This document shows positions 20,941-30,567 of a stretch of 64,000 nucleotides of DNA, one piece after another. The notes under the pieces were generated by a model. It made no database searches, had not been told where the DNA came from, and was given only the letters and a program-made list of their open reading frames with translations. The stretch covers positions 1-64,000 of the forward strand of contig NZ_CAIUXT010000110.1 in assembly GCF_903903185.1 (NCBI RefSeq). Reading direction: 5' to 3'. Position 1 is the stretch's first letter, and each line of letters opens with the position of its first letter. The stretch is from an uncultured Rhodoblastus sp. Lineage in GTDB: Bacteria > Pseudomonadota > Alphaproteobacteria > Rhizobiales > Beijerinckiaceae. The position numbers and the translations under genes were made by a program.

Positions 20941-21453
20941 ATGCGCCGATTGCTGCTGTTCCGCCACGCCGAAGCCGTCCATTGCGACAAGTACAGCGAT
21001 TGGGAACGGCCGCTGACCGCCGCCGGCCGCGACAAGGCTTCGCGGGTCGGCGCCTTTCTTGCCGAGACCCATCAACGAATCGACCTCGTGCTGGCCTCCG
21101 ATTCGGTGCGAACCCGCGAAACCTGGGAGGTGGCGCAGGCCGCCTATGCCGGGACGCCGGAAGTCCAATTCGACCGCAAGCTCTATCATGCGGAGCGGCG
21201 CGACCTGATGGCCATGGCCCGCGACCTACCCGATTCGGTCGAATCGGCGATCGTCGTCGGCCATAATCCCGCCATCGCCGAATTCGCCGTCCATTTCGCC
21301 GGCTCCGGCGAACGCGACGCCCTCGCCCGCCTCACGCGCGGCTTTCCGCCGGGCGGGCTGGCGATCCTCGACGCCGACATCGAGCAATGGCGCCAATTGC
21401 GCTGGGGCGCCGGCGAACTGGGCCTTTTCCTGACTTTAGCCAAGTCGGCGTGA
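20941..21453 (+). CDS. SixA-like histidine phosphatase
   Basis: The 170-residue product has the histidine phosphatase signature LLLFRHAEAV (catalytic His about residue 8), VLASDSVRTRETWEVAQ and the second catalytic His in IVVGHNPAIAEFA. Small proteins of this layout are SixA-type phosphatases that remove phosphate from phosphohistidine, in enteric bacteria acting on phosphotransfer proteins. The ATG begins the first strand, and length matches the family. It stands alone and is divergent from the TPR gene. The target protein is unknown. Confidence 0.88.
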   Translation: MRRLLLFRHAEAVHCDKYSDWERPLTAAGRDKASRVGAFLAETHQRIDLVLASDSVRTRETWEVAQAAYAGTPEVQFDRKLYHAERRDLMAMARDLPDSVESAIVVGHNPAIAEFAVHFAGSGERDALARLTRGFPPGGLAILDADIEQWRQLRWGAGELGLFLTLAKSA

Positions 21454-21774
21454 CGGCGACCCGTCGCGATTTGGCGAAATCGCTGGCCTAAGGCCCATGG
21501 GGTTCGAAACAGGCCCGGCTTGCGACGCGCTTTTGGTTCAGTCGCGCTGACCGCGACGCGCGATTCCACAACCGGCAGTTCTTGGTGTCGGAGCGTTTTC
21601 GCGCTAAATGGGGGGCGGTTCGCGTTAAGAGCGCGCGTCAAACCAAAAAGGGAGTCCCGATCCGTTTTGACCGGATCGAACAAGGCTCCGATGCGGAAAA
21701 CCGGCGGCTGCGTTTTTGGGACAAGCACGAGACAAGCAGCCTGGTTTCAGCTTTTGCGCCCGCCGGAGTGCGTC
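21454..21774. other. Intergenic region before ycjX-like gene
   Basis: No gene is supported. The frame of the YcjX-like gene stays open upstream to 21520, but that extension has no conserved content, and a ribosome-binding site fits the TTG at 21775 better. Confidence 0.4.
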
Positions 21775-23253
21775 TTGACCTCATTTGCCGATCTCATCGC
21801 CGAAGCGCGCAACAGCGCCGCCAATCTTTCCGAGATTTTTTTGCGCGGCAATGGTCTGCGGCTCGGCGTCACCGGCCTGTCGCGCGCCGGCAAGACGGTG
21901 TTCATCACCGCCCTCGTCCAGCACCTGACCGCCCTGGCGCCGCGCGACCAGAAGAATCCGCTGCCGGTGTTTCGCGTCGCCGCCGAAGGGCGGCTGATCG
22001 CCGGCCGGCTGGAGCCCCAGCCCGACGATCATGTCGCCCGATTCGCCTATGAAGACCATATCGACTCCCTGACCGGCCCCGACCGCCATTGGCCGCAATC
22101 GACCCGGCAGATTTCGGAATTGCGGTTGCGCCTCGAATTCGACCGCCCCCGCCGCTTTGCCAACGGGCCCGCGCATTTCGACATCGACATCGTCGACTAT
22201 CCCGGCGAATGGCTGCTCGACCTGCCGCTGCTCGAAAAATCCTTCGCGCAATGGTCGCGCGAGACGCTGGAGGCCAGCGCCGCCGCCGCGCGCGCCTCCT
22301 TCGCCGCCGACTGGCGCGGTTTCGTGCTGGGCCTCGACCCGGCAGGCGGGGAAGACGAATCCGCGGCGCGGCGCGCGGCGGAACTGTTCACCGCCTATCT
22401 GCGCGCCGCGCGCGCCGACGCCTATGCGCTTTCGACCCTGCCGCCCGGCCGTTTCCTGATGCCGGGCGATCTCGAAGGCTCGCCAGCCCTGACCTTCGCG
22501 CCGCTGCACCTGCCCGAAGGCTACGAGATCACGCCGGCGACCCTGGCCGCGATGATGGAGCGGCGCTACGAGGCCTACAAGACCCATGTCGTGCGTCCGT
22601 TCTTCCGCGACCATTTCGCCCGGCTCGACCGCCAGATCGTGCTGGTGGACGCGCTGTCGGCGCTCAATTCCGGCCCCGCCGCGCTGCGCGACCTGCAAAC
22701 CGCGCTCGACGACGTGCTTGCGGCCTTCCGCATCGGCCGCGGCAATCCGCTGTTGAATCTGTTCCGGCCGAAAATCGACAAGATCCTGATTGCGGCGACC
22801 AAGGCCGACCATCTGCATCACCTGAGCCACGACCGGCTGGAGGCGATCTTGCGGCAATTGGCGGCGCGCGCCATCGCGCGGTCGGAATTTTCCGGCGCTT
22901 CGGTCGATGTCATCGCGCTGGCCGCCGTGCGCGCGACGCGCGAGGTCGCGGTGCGGCGCGGGCGCGAAACGCTCGACGCCATTGTTGGGGTTCCGCTCGC
23001 CGGCGAAAGCCTCGACGGCGAGGTTTTCGACGGCGAGACCGAGGCGGCGATCTTTCCCGGCCTGTTGCCCGCCGACGCCCGCGCGGCCTTTCGCGGCGAC
23101 GCGCTGGGCATCCCCGAAGGCGAGGCCGATTATCGCTTCCTGCGCTTCCGCCCGCCGGTCGCCGTTCTCGGGCCGGATGGCGCGCCGCTGCCCCTGCCCC
23201 ATATCAGGCTCGACCGCGCCTGCCAGTTCCTGTTCGGAGACCGGCTGTTATGA
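21775..23253 (+). CDS. YcjX-family P-loop NTPase (DUF463)
   Basis: The 492-residue product carries the P-loop GLSRAGKT (34-41) and FDIDIVDYPGEWLLDLPLL, a G3-like DxxG-type strand of the YcjX family. YcjX proteins are predicted GTPases with a role in envelope or phage-shock-type stress in enteric bacteria; function in this order is not settled. TTG 21775 has GGAG nine bases before it and begins the conserved TSFADLIAEARNSAANLSEI; no ATG or GTG fits. The stop overlaps the next start (ATGA), so the pair is translationally coupled. Confidence 0.9.
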   Translation: MTSFADLIAEARNSAANLSEIFLRGNGLRLGVTGLSRAGKTVFITALVQHLTALAPRDQKNPLPVFRVAAEGRLIAGRLEPQPDDHVARFAYEDHIDSLTGPDRHWPQSTRQISELRLRLEFDRPRRFANGPAHFDIDIVDYPGEWLLDLPLLEKSFAQWSRETLEASAAAARASFAADWRGFVLGLDPAGGEDESAARRAAELFTAYLRAARADAYALSTLPPGRFLMPGDLEGSPALTFAPLHLPEGYEITPATLAAMMERRYEAYKTHVVRPFFRDHFARLDRQIVLVDALSALNSGPAALRDLQTALDDVLAAFRIGRGNPLLNLFRPKIDKILIAATKADHLHHLSHDRLEAILRQLAARAIARSEFSGASVDVIALAAVRATREVAVRRGRETLDAIVGVPLAGESLDGEVFDGETEAAIFPGLLPADARAAFRGDALGIPEGEADYRFLRFRPPVAVLGPDGAPLPLPHIRLDRACQFLFGDRLL

Positions 23254-24293
23254 ACGAAGAGAAAAAGCAGCGGCCGCGCGCCTTCCGGCTCGATTCGGCG
23301 GCAGGGCCGGATTTCGTCGTCGAGGACCGGCCCGACCCCTATGAGGCCGAAGCCGAGGCGCTGGCTGGCGACGCCGCCGAACAGGCGGTGGAGGCGGTTC
23401 AAGGCCGCACAATCTTGCGCGGCACGGTGTTTTCGTGGAGCGGTCTACTTTTTTCGGCGCTCGGCGGCCTGGCGTCTTTCGCCTTCGCTCTTTGGCTCAA
23501 CAGCCTGGTCGAAGCCCTGTTCGCCCGTTCGGAGACGCTCGGCCTCATCGGCCTCGCCCTCGCCGGGCTGGCGCTGCTGGCGCTGCTGGTGCTGCTCGGG
23601 CGCGAAGTCAAATCGGTGTTTCGCCAGCGCCGTATCGCCTCGCTGCATATCGCGCTGGCGCGCGCCCACGCCGCCGACGACCGCGAGGCCGCGCGCAGGG
23701 AGGTCGCGGAACTGGCGAAACTCTATGAAAAGCGCCCCGAAACGGCGGCGGCGCGAAAGAAACTGGCGGAATTGCGCGGCGAGATCGTCGATGGGCGCGA
23801 CCTGATCGACATCGCCGAGCGGCAATTGATGCCGCCGCTCGATCGCGCCGCCCGCGGCGAGATCGCTGCCGCCGCCAAGCGCGTTTCGGTGGTCGCGGCG
23901 CTGAGTCCGCGCGCGGTCATCGACGTGATTTTCGTCGCCTATCAGGCTTTGCGGCTGATCCGCCGCATCGCCGAAATCTACGGCGGGCGGCCCGGAATGC
24001 TCGGCGCCTGGCGCCTCGCCCGCGCGGTCGGCTCCCATCTCGCGATCACCGGCAGCATGGCGCTCGGCGACAGTCTGGTGCAGCAGATTCTGGGCCATGG
24101 CATAGCGGCGAAAATCTCGGCGCGACTCGGAGAGGGCGTGCTCAACGGCATGTTGACGGCGCGGATCGGGCTGTCGGCGATGGCGGTCTGCCGTCCGATG
24201 GCCTTTGTCGCGCAAAAGCCGCCGGCCATCCGCGATGTCGCGCCGTTCCTGTTCGGCGACGGCGGCGCGGGCGCGGAGGCGCCGAGGAAGTAG
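23250..24293 (+). CDS. YcjF-like membrane protein (TIGR01620/DUF697)
   Basis: The 347-residue product has a charged N-terminus, two close membrane helices (about 65-90 and 98-118, LGLIGLALAGLALLALLVLL), a helical middle and a C-terminal DUF697 region (about 205-330) containing SPRAVIDVIFVAYQALRLIR and ITGSMALGDSLVQQILGHGI. It is the usual partner of YcjX, and the 4-base overlap with the upstream gene supports one operon. It is an inner-membrane protein; biochemical role unknown. No terminator is evident downstream. Confidence 0.9.
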   Translation: MNEEKKQRPRAFRLDSAAGPDFVVEDRPDPYEAEAEALAGDAAEQAVEAVQGRTILRGTVFSWSGLLFSALGGLASFAFALWLNSLVEALFARSETLGLIGLALAGLALLALLVLLGREVKSVFRQRRIASLHIALARAHAADDREAARREVAELAKLYEKRPETAAARKKLAELRGEIVDGRDLIDIAERQLMPPLDRAARGEIAAAAKRVSVVAALSPRAVIDVIFVAYQALRLIRRIAEIYGGRPGMLGAWRLARAVGSHLAITGSMALGDSLVQQILGHGIAAKISARLGEGVLNGMLTARIGLSAMAVCRPMAFVAQKPPAIRDVAPFLFGDGGAGAEAPRK

Positions 24294-24452
24294 CGCTTTT
24301 GGCGGTTGACCGGCCTCGGCGAACGTCCGACGGGAAAGGGTCAAAACGTGCCTTTACGGTGGACCCAGACGCCCACAAAATGTGGACTTGGCGGAGAGCC
24401 AGACCGAGAACCGCATCGTTAAGTCTGGCGTATCGATCGGGGAGACATCGTC

Positions 24453-25241
24453 ATGTTCACTTCCATCAGCGGTCAGACGGCCATTGTAACCGGCGCGAGC
24501 CGGGGAATCGGCCGGGGTATTGCCATTAGGTTCGGCTCCGTTGGCTGCAATGTCCTGGTCATTTCGCGATCCATCGAGGGAGCGGAACGCGTCGTGAGTG
24601 AGATTAAGGCGGCGGGGGGCTCTGCAAGCGCCGCCGCCATCGACGTTAGCGATCCGGATCAATCCCCGCGCATGGCCGAAGTCGCCATCGAGCGCTACGG
24701 CGCCATCAATATCCTTTGTGCAAATGCGGGGATATTCCCGGCGTCGAAGCTGGACAAGATGACGGCACTGGAGTTCGACGCAGTGATGGGCGCCAACCTG
24801 CGGGGCACGTTCCTGACCGTGCAAGCCTGCCTTCCCGAGATGAAGGCGCGCCGAAAAGGCCGGATCGTCCTGACATCTTCGATCACCGGGCCAATTACCG
24901 GCTATCCCGGCTGGGCGCATTATGGCGCGAGCAAAGCCGGGCAACTTGGCTTCATGCGAACCGCTGCAATCGAACTCGCGCCATCGCACATCACGATGAA
25001 CGCGGTGATGCCGGGAAACATCGCGACCGAGGGGTTGGCTGATCTGGGGCCTGAGTATGCTGCGAAAATGGAAGGTTCGATCCCGATGGGGCGCCTTGGC
25101 ACTGTCGTCGACATCGCAAACGCCGCCTTGTTCTTCGCGTCCGAAGAAGCCGCCTATATTACTGGCCAGACATTAATTATCGACGGCGGTCAAGTGTTGC
25201 CGGAGTCGCTCATGGCGCTGGAGGAAATGAACGCCAGCTGA
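24453..25241 (+). CDS. Short-chain dehydrogenase/reductase (FabG-like)
   Basis: This 262-residue protein is a classical SDR: cofactor loop TGASRGIG (13-20), NAG (91-93), and catalytic Ser (about 143), Tyr157 and Lys161 in YGASKAG, ending with ITGQTLIIDGGQVLPES. It should oxidise or reduce a carbonyl/alcohol with NAD(P)(H). An arginine and serine after the second strand (VISRS) favour NADPH. The ATG has GGGGAGAC upstream. The gene stands alone, so the pathway cannot be inferred; a true FabG role in fatty-acid synthesis is unlikely without fab neighbours. Its base composition is slightly lower in GC than the genes before it. Confidence 0.9.
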   Translation: MFTSISGQTAIVTGASRGIGRGIAIRFGSVGCNVLVISRSIEGAERVVSEIKAAGGSASAAAIDVSDPDQSPRMAEVAIERYGAINILCANAGIFPASKLDKMTALEFDAVMGANLRGTFLTVQACLPEMKARRKGRIVLTSSITGPITGYPGWAHYGASKAGQLGFMRTAAIELAPSHITMNAVMPGNIATEGLADLGPEYAAKMEGSIPMGRLGTVVDIANAALFFASEEAAYITGQTLIIDGGQVLPESLMALEEMNAS

Positions 25242-25519
25242 ATGTTCCTTTTGAGGTCGGACGGAGCAATGAGGTATAACGAGGGCGACCCAGAATCCGA
25301 ACCTTCTTCAAAAATCAAGATGTTCGCAATAGCGCAGCCGGTCTGAAAATCAGGGACTTTTGAGAGATCGGTCGAAGTCCGCAGGTGCGGTCTGGAGGAG
25401 CGAACAAGCGCCTTGCCGCCGATCTCTGCCGTTTCAACGAGCCGCGACCCCTTTTTATGGTGAGGCTGTCCGCGCACGGCTTAAACCTGTCCCGCTGTCT
25501 CCCCCTGCGGAACCCGGCA

Positions 25520-25768
25520 TCACCAGTTCTGGTTCAGATTCGGTCCGACCTGGACGTCCATAGGCGCCTCGACCATTCGGGAATAATTGTTTTCGGAGCC
25601 CACCGGTACGACCTGGCCGGGATCGAGCCAATCGTCGCTGGTCATCACATTGGCCGGCAAGGGAATGGCCGAGCGGGGGCGCACCCTCAGCGTCGATTGG
25701 GCGAAAGCCGCGCCGAAGGCCGCGACGCAAATACAGGCGATTCCTGCGGCCAGATATCTCTTACGCAT
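25520..25768 (-). CDS. Small secreted hypothetical protein
   Basis: The protein has 82 residues with a clear signal peptide (MRKRYLAAGIACICVAAFGA, cleavage after AFA near residue 23). The mature part is about 59 residues, including RVRPRSAIPLPANVMTSDDW and an Asn-rich end. The ATG at 25768 has AGAGGAA at good spacing, which excludes the longer open frame. No family is recognised. It is probably periplasmic. Confidence 0.65.
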   Translation of the reverse strand: MRKRYLAAGIACICVAAFGAAFAQSTLRVRPRSAIPLPANVMTSDDWLDPGQVVPVGSENNYSRMVEAPMDVQVGPNLNQNW

Positions 25769-25807
25769 CTGATTCCTCTTTTCATTGTCGCGCGGGCAGT
25801 CTTGGCG

Positions 25808-25977
25808 GGCTGCTGAAAACCCCTCGGACCGCCCTCGTGGTTCGAGACGCCCGCTTCGCGGGCTCCTCACCATGAGGGCTATGTTATTGATTCCATTGAT
25901 CCCCTCATGCTGAGGAGCGATGCGAAGCATCGCGTCTCGAAGCACGGGGGGATCAACGCACGCATTTTTCAGCAGCC
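25808..25977. repeat. 170-bp MITE-like palindromic element
   Basis: The ends are a perfect 12-bp inverted repeat, GGCTGCTGAAAA (25808-25819) and its complement (25966-25977). The interior holds further inverted segments such as GATGCGAAGCATCGCG. The pattern CCTCATGxTGAGGAGC...GTCTCGAAGCAC is like dispersed palindromic repeats in many Hyphomicrobiales genomes. It encodes no protein. Confidence 0.65.
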
Positions 25978-25992
25978 TGTTAGTTCAGGGTC

Positions 25993-26460
25993 TCAGTTGA
26001 GGGCGTTTGGCGCGGCGAAACTATGCAGGAGCAAGGCGAAGCGATGTTTTTGGGCGGCGTCGAGGCTTTCGAACAAAGGCGCCGCCGCCGCCGCGACCTT
26101 CTGCAATTCCTCGCCGCGCGCCACGAGATTCTGGCCGACCAGCTTTATGCTCTGGACGACCTCGTCCTTCTCGTGGAATTCCGCCGCCTGCGCCAGAAAC
26201 GCCTTCCGCCGCCCCGCGCGCGCGACGACCACCTCGCGCAGCACCTTTTCCAGCGCGGTCCAGTCCTTTTCCTGCGCCGGCGTCAGTTTCAGGCCGGCTT
26301 TCAGGGCGGCGACGCGCGCCTCGACGAGCGTGGCGTGATCCTCGGCTTCCTGTTTGGCCAGGGCCTGTTCCGCCGGATCGACCGGCTCCGCCGCCGCCGG
26401 GCAGAAGGCGGGAAAGGCGAGCGCCGCCGCCAGCGCGGCAATGAGAAGATGCTTTTTCAT
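25993..26460 (-). CDS. Spy/CpxP-like periplasmic protein (LTXXQ motif)
   Basis: The 155-residue product has a signal peptide (1-24) and a helical mature part with GLKLTPAQEKDWTALEKVLR, the LTxxQ motif of the Spy/CpxP family. Such proteins are periplasmic chaperones or modulators of envelope stress. The ATG at 26460 follows AAGGG at good spacing; the longer open frame upstream is not conserved. The MITE-like repeat ends 15 bases after the stop. Confidence 0.82.
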   Translation of the reverse strand: MKKHLLIAALAAALAFPAFCPAAAEPVDPAEQALAKQEAEDHATLVEARVAALKAGLKLTPAQEKDWTALEKVLREVVVARAGRRKAFLAQAAEFHEKDEVVQSIKLVGQNLVARGEELQKVAAAAAPLFESLDAAQKHRFALLLHSFAAPNALN

Positions 26461-26566
26461 GGAACCCTTCTTTTTTCGGTCAATATCGGGAGGTGTCCCC
26501 CGTCCGGCGGGGAAAATGCAATTTTTTGGCTTGCTCCACAAGCGGCGGTTTCGCCGCAGGGACGGC

Positions 26567-26929
<363 letters not shown>

Positions 26930-26989
26930 CTAATGGGAATTTTACGAAACCGCCACCGGCGCGGTTCAAGAAAATGCAGCCGTCGGGAA

Positions 26990-27343
26990 TTAGCCGTCCA
27001 TACTTGGGTTCAGCGCGCGGCAGGCGCTGGCGACGGCTTCCGGCTGCAAACCGTCGACGGCGGCGAATTCCAGCAACAGCGCCTCGTCGTCGGCGAGATA
27101 GGCCAGTACGCCGGCCAGAAAACCCGGCTGCGCCGCGACCGCGCGCAAATGATCGACATCGAGCCCCGACAGCGCCAGAAAGCGCGACAGGCGCTCGGGT
27201 TCGAGCGCGATGAAATTCAGCGCCGAAACGGCGACGGCTTCCGCCGCCTCGCGTTCCGCTTGACGGCTGTTTGGGGGACGAATGGCCAAGACGGGTGGGT
27301 CCTTGCGCGGGATTGCCGCGACAAGTTCGGCGCAAATTTTCAT
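26990..27343 (-). CDS. DUF3572 family protein
   Basis: The 117-residue product matches the DUF3572 pattern: an all-helical protein with AVAVSALNFIALEPERLSRF, LSGLDVDHLRAVAAQPGFLA and LAYLADDEALLLEFA. No biochemical function is known for the family. It is divergently placed from divK, a neighbourhood frequently kept in this order. No strong ribosome-binding site is visible before ATG 27343, so a shorter start is possible. Confidence 0.8.
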   Translation of the reverse strand: MKICAELVAAIPRKDPPVLAIRPPNSRQAEREAAEAVAVSALNFIALEPERLSRFLALSGLDVDHLRAVAAQPGFLAGVLAYLADDEALLLEFAAVDGLQPEAVASACRALNPSMDG

Positions 27344-27437
27344 TTCGTCAATTTGTCTGGCCTAGAATACAGGGGCTGACAATGAAAAGAACAGGCCGCG
27401 AAAGCATCGGGGCCGTTGCGGCTTTGGCGGGATGCGC

Positions 27438-27809
27438 ATGAAAAAGACGGTTCTGATCGTCGAGGACAATGAGTTGAACATGAAACTGTTCAACGACCTG
27501 CTCGAAGCGCATGGCTACGCCACCGTGCAGACCCGCAGCGGCGTCGAGGCGGTCGGGCTGGCGCGCCGGCACATGCCGAACCTGATTCTGATGGACATTC
27601 AGCTGCCCGAGGTTTCCGGCCTGCAGGTCACGCAATGGCTCAAGGACGATCCTGCCCTCGCCCATATTCCGATCGTCGCCATCACCGCCTTCGCGATGAA
27701 GGGCGACGAGGAGAAAATCCGTCAGGGCGGCTGCGAAGCCTATCTGTCGAAACCGATCTCGGTGGTCAAGTTTCTCGAAACCGTCCGGACCTATATTGGC
27801 GACACATGA
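27438..27809 (+). CDS. divK: Single-domain response regulator DivK
   Basis: The 123-residue product is a stand-alone receiver: acidic pocket VEDN (8-11), phospho-acceptor D53 in [15 protein letters not shown] in [10 protein letters not shown] and K in YLSKPIS. The lack of an output domain and the pleD gene right behind it identify it as DivK, which is phosphorylated by PleC/DivJ-type kinases and acts through DivL on CckA. GGCGGG at 27426-27431 gives proper spacing to ATG 27438; the ATG at 27432 abuts it. PleD follows after 36 bases, so they are likely one operon. Confidence 0.93.
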   Translation: MKKTVLIVEDNELNMKLFNDLLEAHGYATVQTRSGVEAVGLARRHMPNLILMDIQLPEVSGLQVTQWLKDDPALAHIPIVAITAFAMKGDEEKIRQGGCEAYLSKPISVVKFLETVRTYIGDT

Positions 27810-27845
27810 TTTCGATCCGCCCTGCCCGATGAAAGGCCCAAAAAG

Positions 27846-29213
27846 ATGACGGCCCGCGTGCTGGTGGTCGATGACGTCCTGCCCAATGTCCGGCTTCTGG
27901 AAGCGCGGCTCAGCGCCGAATATTTCGACGTGGTGACGGCGACGAGCGGGATCAAAGCGCTGGAAATCTGCGAAAGGGGCGATTGCGACCTCGTCCTGCT
28001 CGATGTGATGATGCCCGGCATGGATGGTTTCGAGGTCTGCCGCCAGCTCAGGCGCAGCCCTGCGACCCTGCATCTGCCGGTAATCATGGTCACCGCGCTC
28101 GACCAGGCCTCCGACCGCCTGCGCGGGCTGGAGGCCGGCACCGACGATTTTCTGGTCAAGCCGATCGACGAAATCGCGCTGCTGGCGCGGGTCCGCTCGC
28201 TGTCGCGTCTCAAACTGGCGGTGGACGAATTGCGCGCCCGCGCCTCGACTTCCGCCGCGCTCGGCATCAGGGCGGCGACGCCGCCGAGGCTCGACGGCGG
28301 CATGGGGGGCAAAATCCTGCTGGTGGACGACCGCGCCCATTCCCGCGAGCGCGTGATCGCGGCGCTGGGCCCCGGCTTCGAGATCGATGTCGAGGCCGAC
28401 CCGCTTGAGGCGCTGCCGCGCGCCGCCGAAAATAATTACGAACTGGCGATCGTCAGCCTCGGCCTCGTCCGTTTCGACGGCTTGCGGCTGTGCAGCCAGT
28501 TGCGGGCGCTGGAGCGCACCCGCCACACGCCCTTGCTGATGCTCGCCGACGCCGAGGATCGCCCGCGCATCCTGCGCGGCCTCGATCTCGGGGTGAATGA
28601 TTATCTGGTCCGCCCGATCGACCGCAACGAGTTGATCGCCCGCGTCCGAACCCAGATCCGCCTGAAACGCTATGCCGACGATCTGCGCTCCAATGTGCAG
28701 GCCGCCATGGAACTGGCGGTGGTCGATCCCCTGACCGGGCTCAACAACCGGCGCTATCTCGAATCCCATCTGGTGTCGCTGCTCGAACAGGCGGCGCGGA
28801 CCGGCCGGCCGCTGTCGGCGATGATCGTCGATATCGACCATTTCAAGCGCGTCAACGACAGCTTCGGCCATGATTGCGGCGACGAAGTGCTGAAAATCTT
28901 CGCGGCGCGGGTCAAGCGCGCGGTGCGCGGCGCCGACCTGATGTGCCGGTTTGGCGGCGAGGAATTCGTCGTCGTCATGCCCGACACGAAATTATCCGTC
29001 GCGCGGATCGTCGGCGAACGAATCCGCGAAGCCGTCGCCAGCGCGCCCTTCCCCATCGAACAGGGCGCGCGCGCGATTCCGGTCACGGTGTCGATCGGCG
29101 TCGCCGCTTCATGCCCCGGCGATGCGCCCGACGCCTTGTTCAAACGCGCCGACCGGGCGCTTTATCTTTCGAAGAACAGCGGAAGAAATTGTGTGACCGC
29201 CTCGGCGGCGTGA
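27846..29213 (+). CDS. pleD: Response regulator/diguanylate cyclase PleD
   Basis: The 455-residue product has REC1 (phospho-acceptor D53 in LVLLDVMMPGMDG), REC2 (about 155-270) in which the acceptor position is serine (AIVSLGLVRFDG), and a GGDEF domain with active-site GGEEF (370-374) and the inhibitory I-site RGAD (361-364). This is PleD, which makes cyclic di-GMP after phosphorylation-driven dimerisation and promotes polar development. Loss of the acceptor in REC2 fits its role as a dimerisation adaptor. The last 45 bases of the gene are duplicated 1.4 kb downstream (30568-30612). Confidence 0.94.
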   Translation: MTARVLVVDDVLPNVRLLEARLSAEYFDVVTATSGIKALEICERGDCDLVLLDVMMPGMDGFEVCRQLRRSPATLHLPVIMVTALDQASDRLRGLEAGTDDFLVKPIDEIALLARVRSLSRLKLAVDELRARASTSAALGIRAATPPRLDGGMGGKILLVDDRAHSRERVIAALGPGFEIDVEADPLEALPRAAENNYELAIVSLGLVRFDGLRLCSQLRALERTRHTPLLMLADAEDRPRILRGLDLGVNDYLVRPIDRNELIARVRTQIRLKRYADDLRSNVQAAMELAVVDPLTGLNNRRYLESHLVSLLEQAARTGRPLSAMIVDIDHFKRVNDSFGHDCGDEVLKIFAARVKRAVRGADLMCRFGGEEFVVVMPDTKLSVARIVGERIREAVASAPFPIEQGARAIPVTVSIGVAASCPGDAPDALFKRADRALYLSKNSGRNCVTASAA

Positions 29214-29269
29214 ATTTTGTGCCGGCGAATTCGATTTTTCTTTCATCGGCGCGGCGTTCATGCTCGCAG

Positions 29270-29297
29270 GACATTTGTGAATTCATTCACAAATGTC
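29270..29297. repeat. 13-bp inverted repeat (2-base spacer) downstream of pleD
   Basis: GACATTTGTGAAT (29270-29282) and its exact complement (29285-29297) are separated by TC. There is no T-run, so it resembles an operator or element end more than a terminator. Confidence 0.75.
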
Positions 29298-29413
29298 TCG
29301 GTGCGGCTCCAGGGCTTGTTCGCTGGATCGACGTGTTAAAGCCGACGCTTGACCTGTCGGATAAAGGTTTCGGCCATCGACCGATGATTGGTGCTGGAAG
29401 GATCGACCCTCGA

Positions 29414-30244
29414 TCACACCCAATTGACGACATCGGCGCCGAGACCGGGGATCGTGATCACGACCCCGGCCTTGGCGCCTGGCAAAGGATCGCGCATTGG
29501 CGCGTTCGCGCTCTGGTAGATGATGACGCTGTCATAAGGGTGCGAGGTAAAGCCCGCGACGTTGTCTTCCTTGTCGGCGGCGATTTTCGCGGCATAGAAT
29601 CTTGTGAACAGGCCGCATTTGTCGAAATCATCGAACGACACCGGGTTGTAGCAGATGAGCCAGACCTTCGAAGTCGGATTGGCTTCGAAGTGTCGGCGAA
29701 AGTTGGCGATCAAGGTCTTTACCGGCTCGCCGGTAAAGGGATGGTAGAAAAAAAACACATTGCATCCCGGCTGAAAAGGCGGCTGGCTGGCGTCGCCCTC
29801 CAAGATGGAGACGCGCGAAAACTTTTCGTCCCGCCGCCGAAGCTTTGCGAAATTTCGGAACGCCACGCGGGCGACAAGGGGCGACAGTTCCAGACCAATC
29901 AACCTGGCGAAGGGATATTCGCAGGCGACAGCCAGCGCGCGCCCCTTGCCGCAGCCTATGTCTATGAATGTCATCTCAGGCTCGACGCCGATCAGGTCGA
30001 GGCATTTGCGTACGATGCCCGGATGCGCTCCGACATAGCCGACCGAATGAACGTCGTTCTTGCTCCCCGACGCCAGGGCGCGGCGCGTAACGCGTCCCGA
30101 TGTTTCTATTCTTAAAGCCTTGTCCATCGGATGAACCGGCCCGCGTTTACCGCGCAACAAGTCGAAAACATGAGCGGCGGTCTGAAAAGCGGTTGCGAGC
30201 ATATCTAAGGCAATCCCAATTGAATCAAGTCCATGTGAATGCAT
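29414..30244 (-). CDS. Class I SAM-dependent methyltransferase
   Basis: The 276-residue product has motif I FIDIGCGKGRALAVA (about 94-108), motif II-like LIGLELSPLVARVAFRN and a later acidic strand (VSILEGDASQPPF), all typical of the Rossmann-fold methyltransferases. FFFYHPFTGEPV replaces the usual post-III strand. The substrate is unknown. Residues 1-70 precede the fold and could be partly a start error; downstream ATGs exist. The gene is the cargo in the first of two partially duplicated segments between pleD and the FemAB-like gene. Its GC content is somewhat lower than the flanking genes, suggesting acquisition. Confidence 0.85.
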   Translation of the reverse strand: MHSHGLDSIGIALDMLATAFQTAAHVFDLLRGKRGPVHPMDKALRIETSGRVTRRALASGSKNDVHSVGYVGAHPGIVRKCLDLIGVEPEMTFIDIGCGKGRALAVACEYPFARLIGLELSPLVARVAFRNFAKLRRRDEKFSRVSILEGDASQPPFQPGCNVFFFYHPFTGEPVKTLIANFRRHFEANPTSKVWLICYNPVSFDDFDKCGLFTRFYAAKIAADKEDNVAGFTSHPYDSVIIYQSANAPMRDPLPGAKAGVVITIPGLGADVVNWV

Positions 30245-30410
30245 CAGCCGATTGGCGCTTCAATATAATGAATAACAAATTTGGGCGAAGCAGTCTAGTC
30301 AAGCTCAAGCAAGCTCCATTTTTTCAAAAGCTTGGACGTTTTGGGGAACTGGGCGCCTGCGCCCGACAGCTTTCCGCTGTTTTGCGTCCTTCCCAACGCG
30401 GGCCGGATTT

Positions 30411-30564
30411 CAGGTTTCGACGGCCAGCCGACTCGCACGGGTCCTCCCATGCGGGAATTGGCGGAACAGGCTGGATTGCTGCGAAAATTCGGTCGATGAT
30501 GCAGGCCGATTGGCCCTTTCCGTCTCCGCATCCGCCAGATCGACCGCCTCGGCTCCGTCAATGC
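30411..30564 (+). repeat. Duplicate of the 5' region of the FemAB-like gene (matches 32354-32507)
   Basis: These 154 bases align without gaps to 32354-32507, with about 15 mismatches counted by eye. The start codon ATG of the intact gene (32452) reads TTG-like GATTGG here, and coding similarity stops abruptly after CTCCGTCAATGC at 30564. Confidence 0.85.
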
Positions 30565-30567
30565 CGC

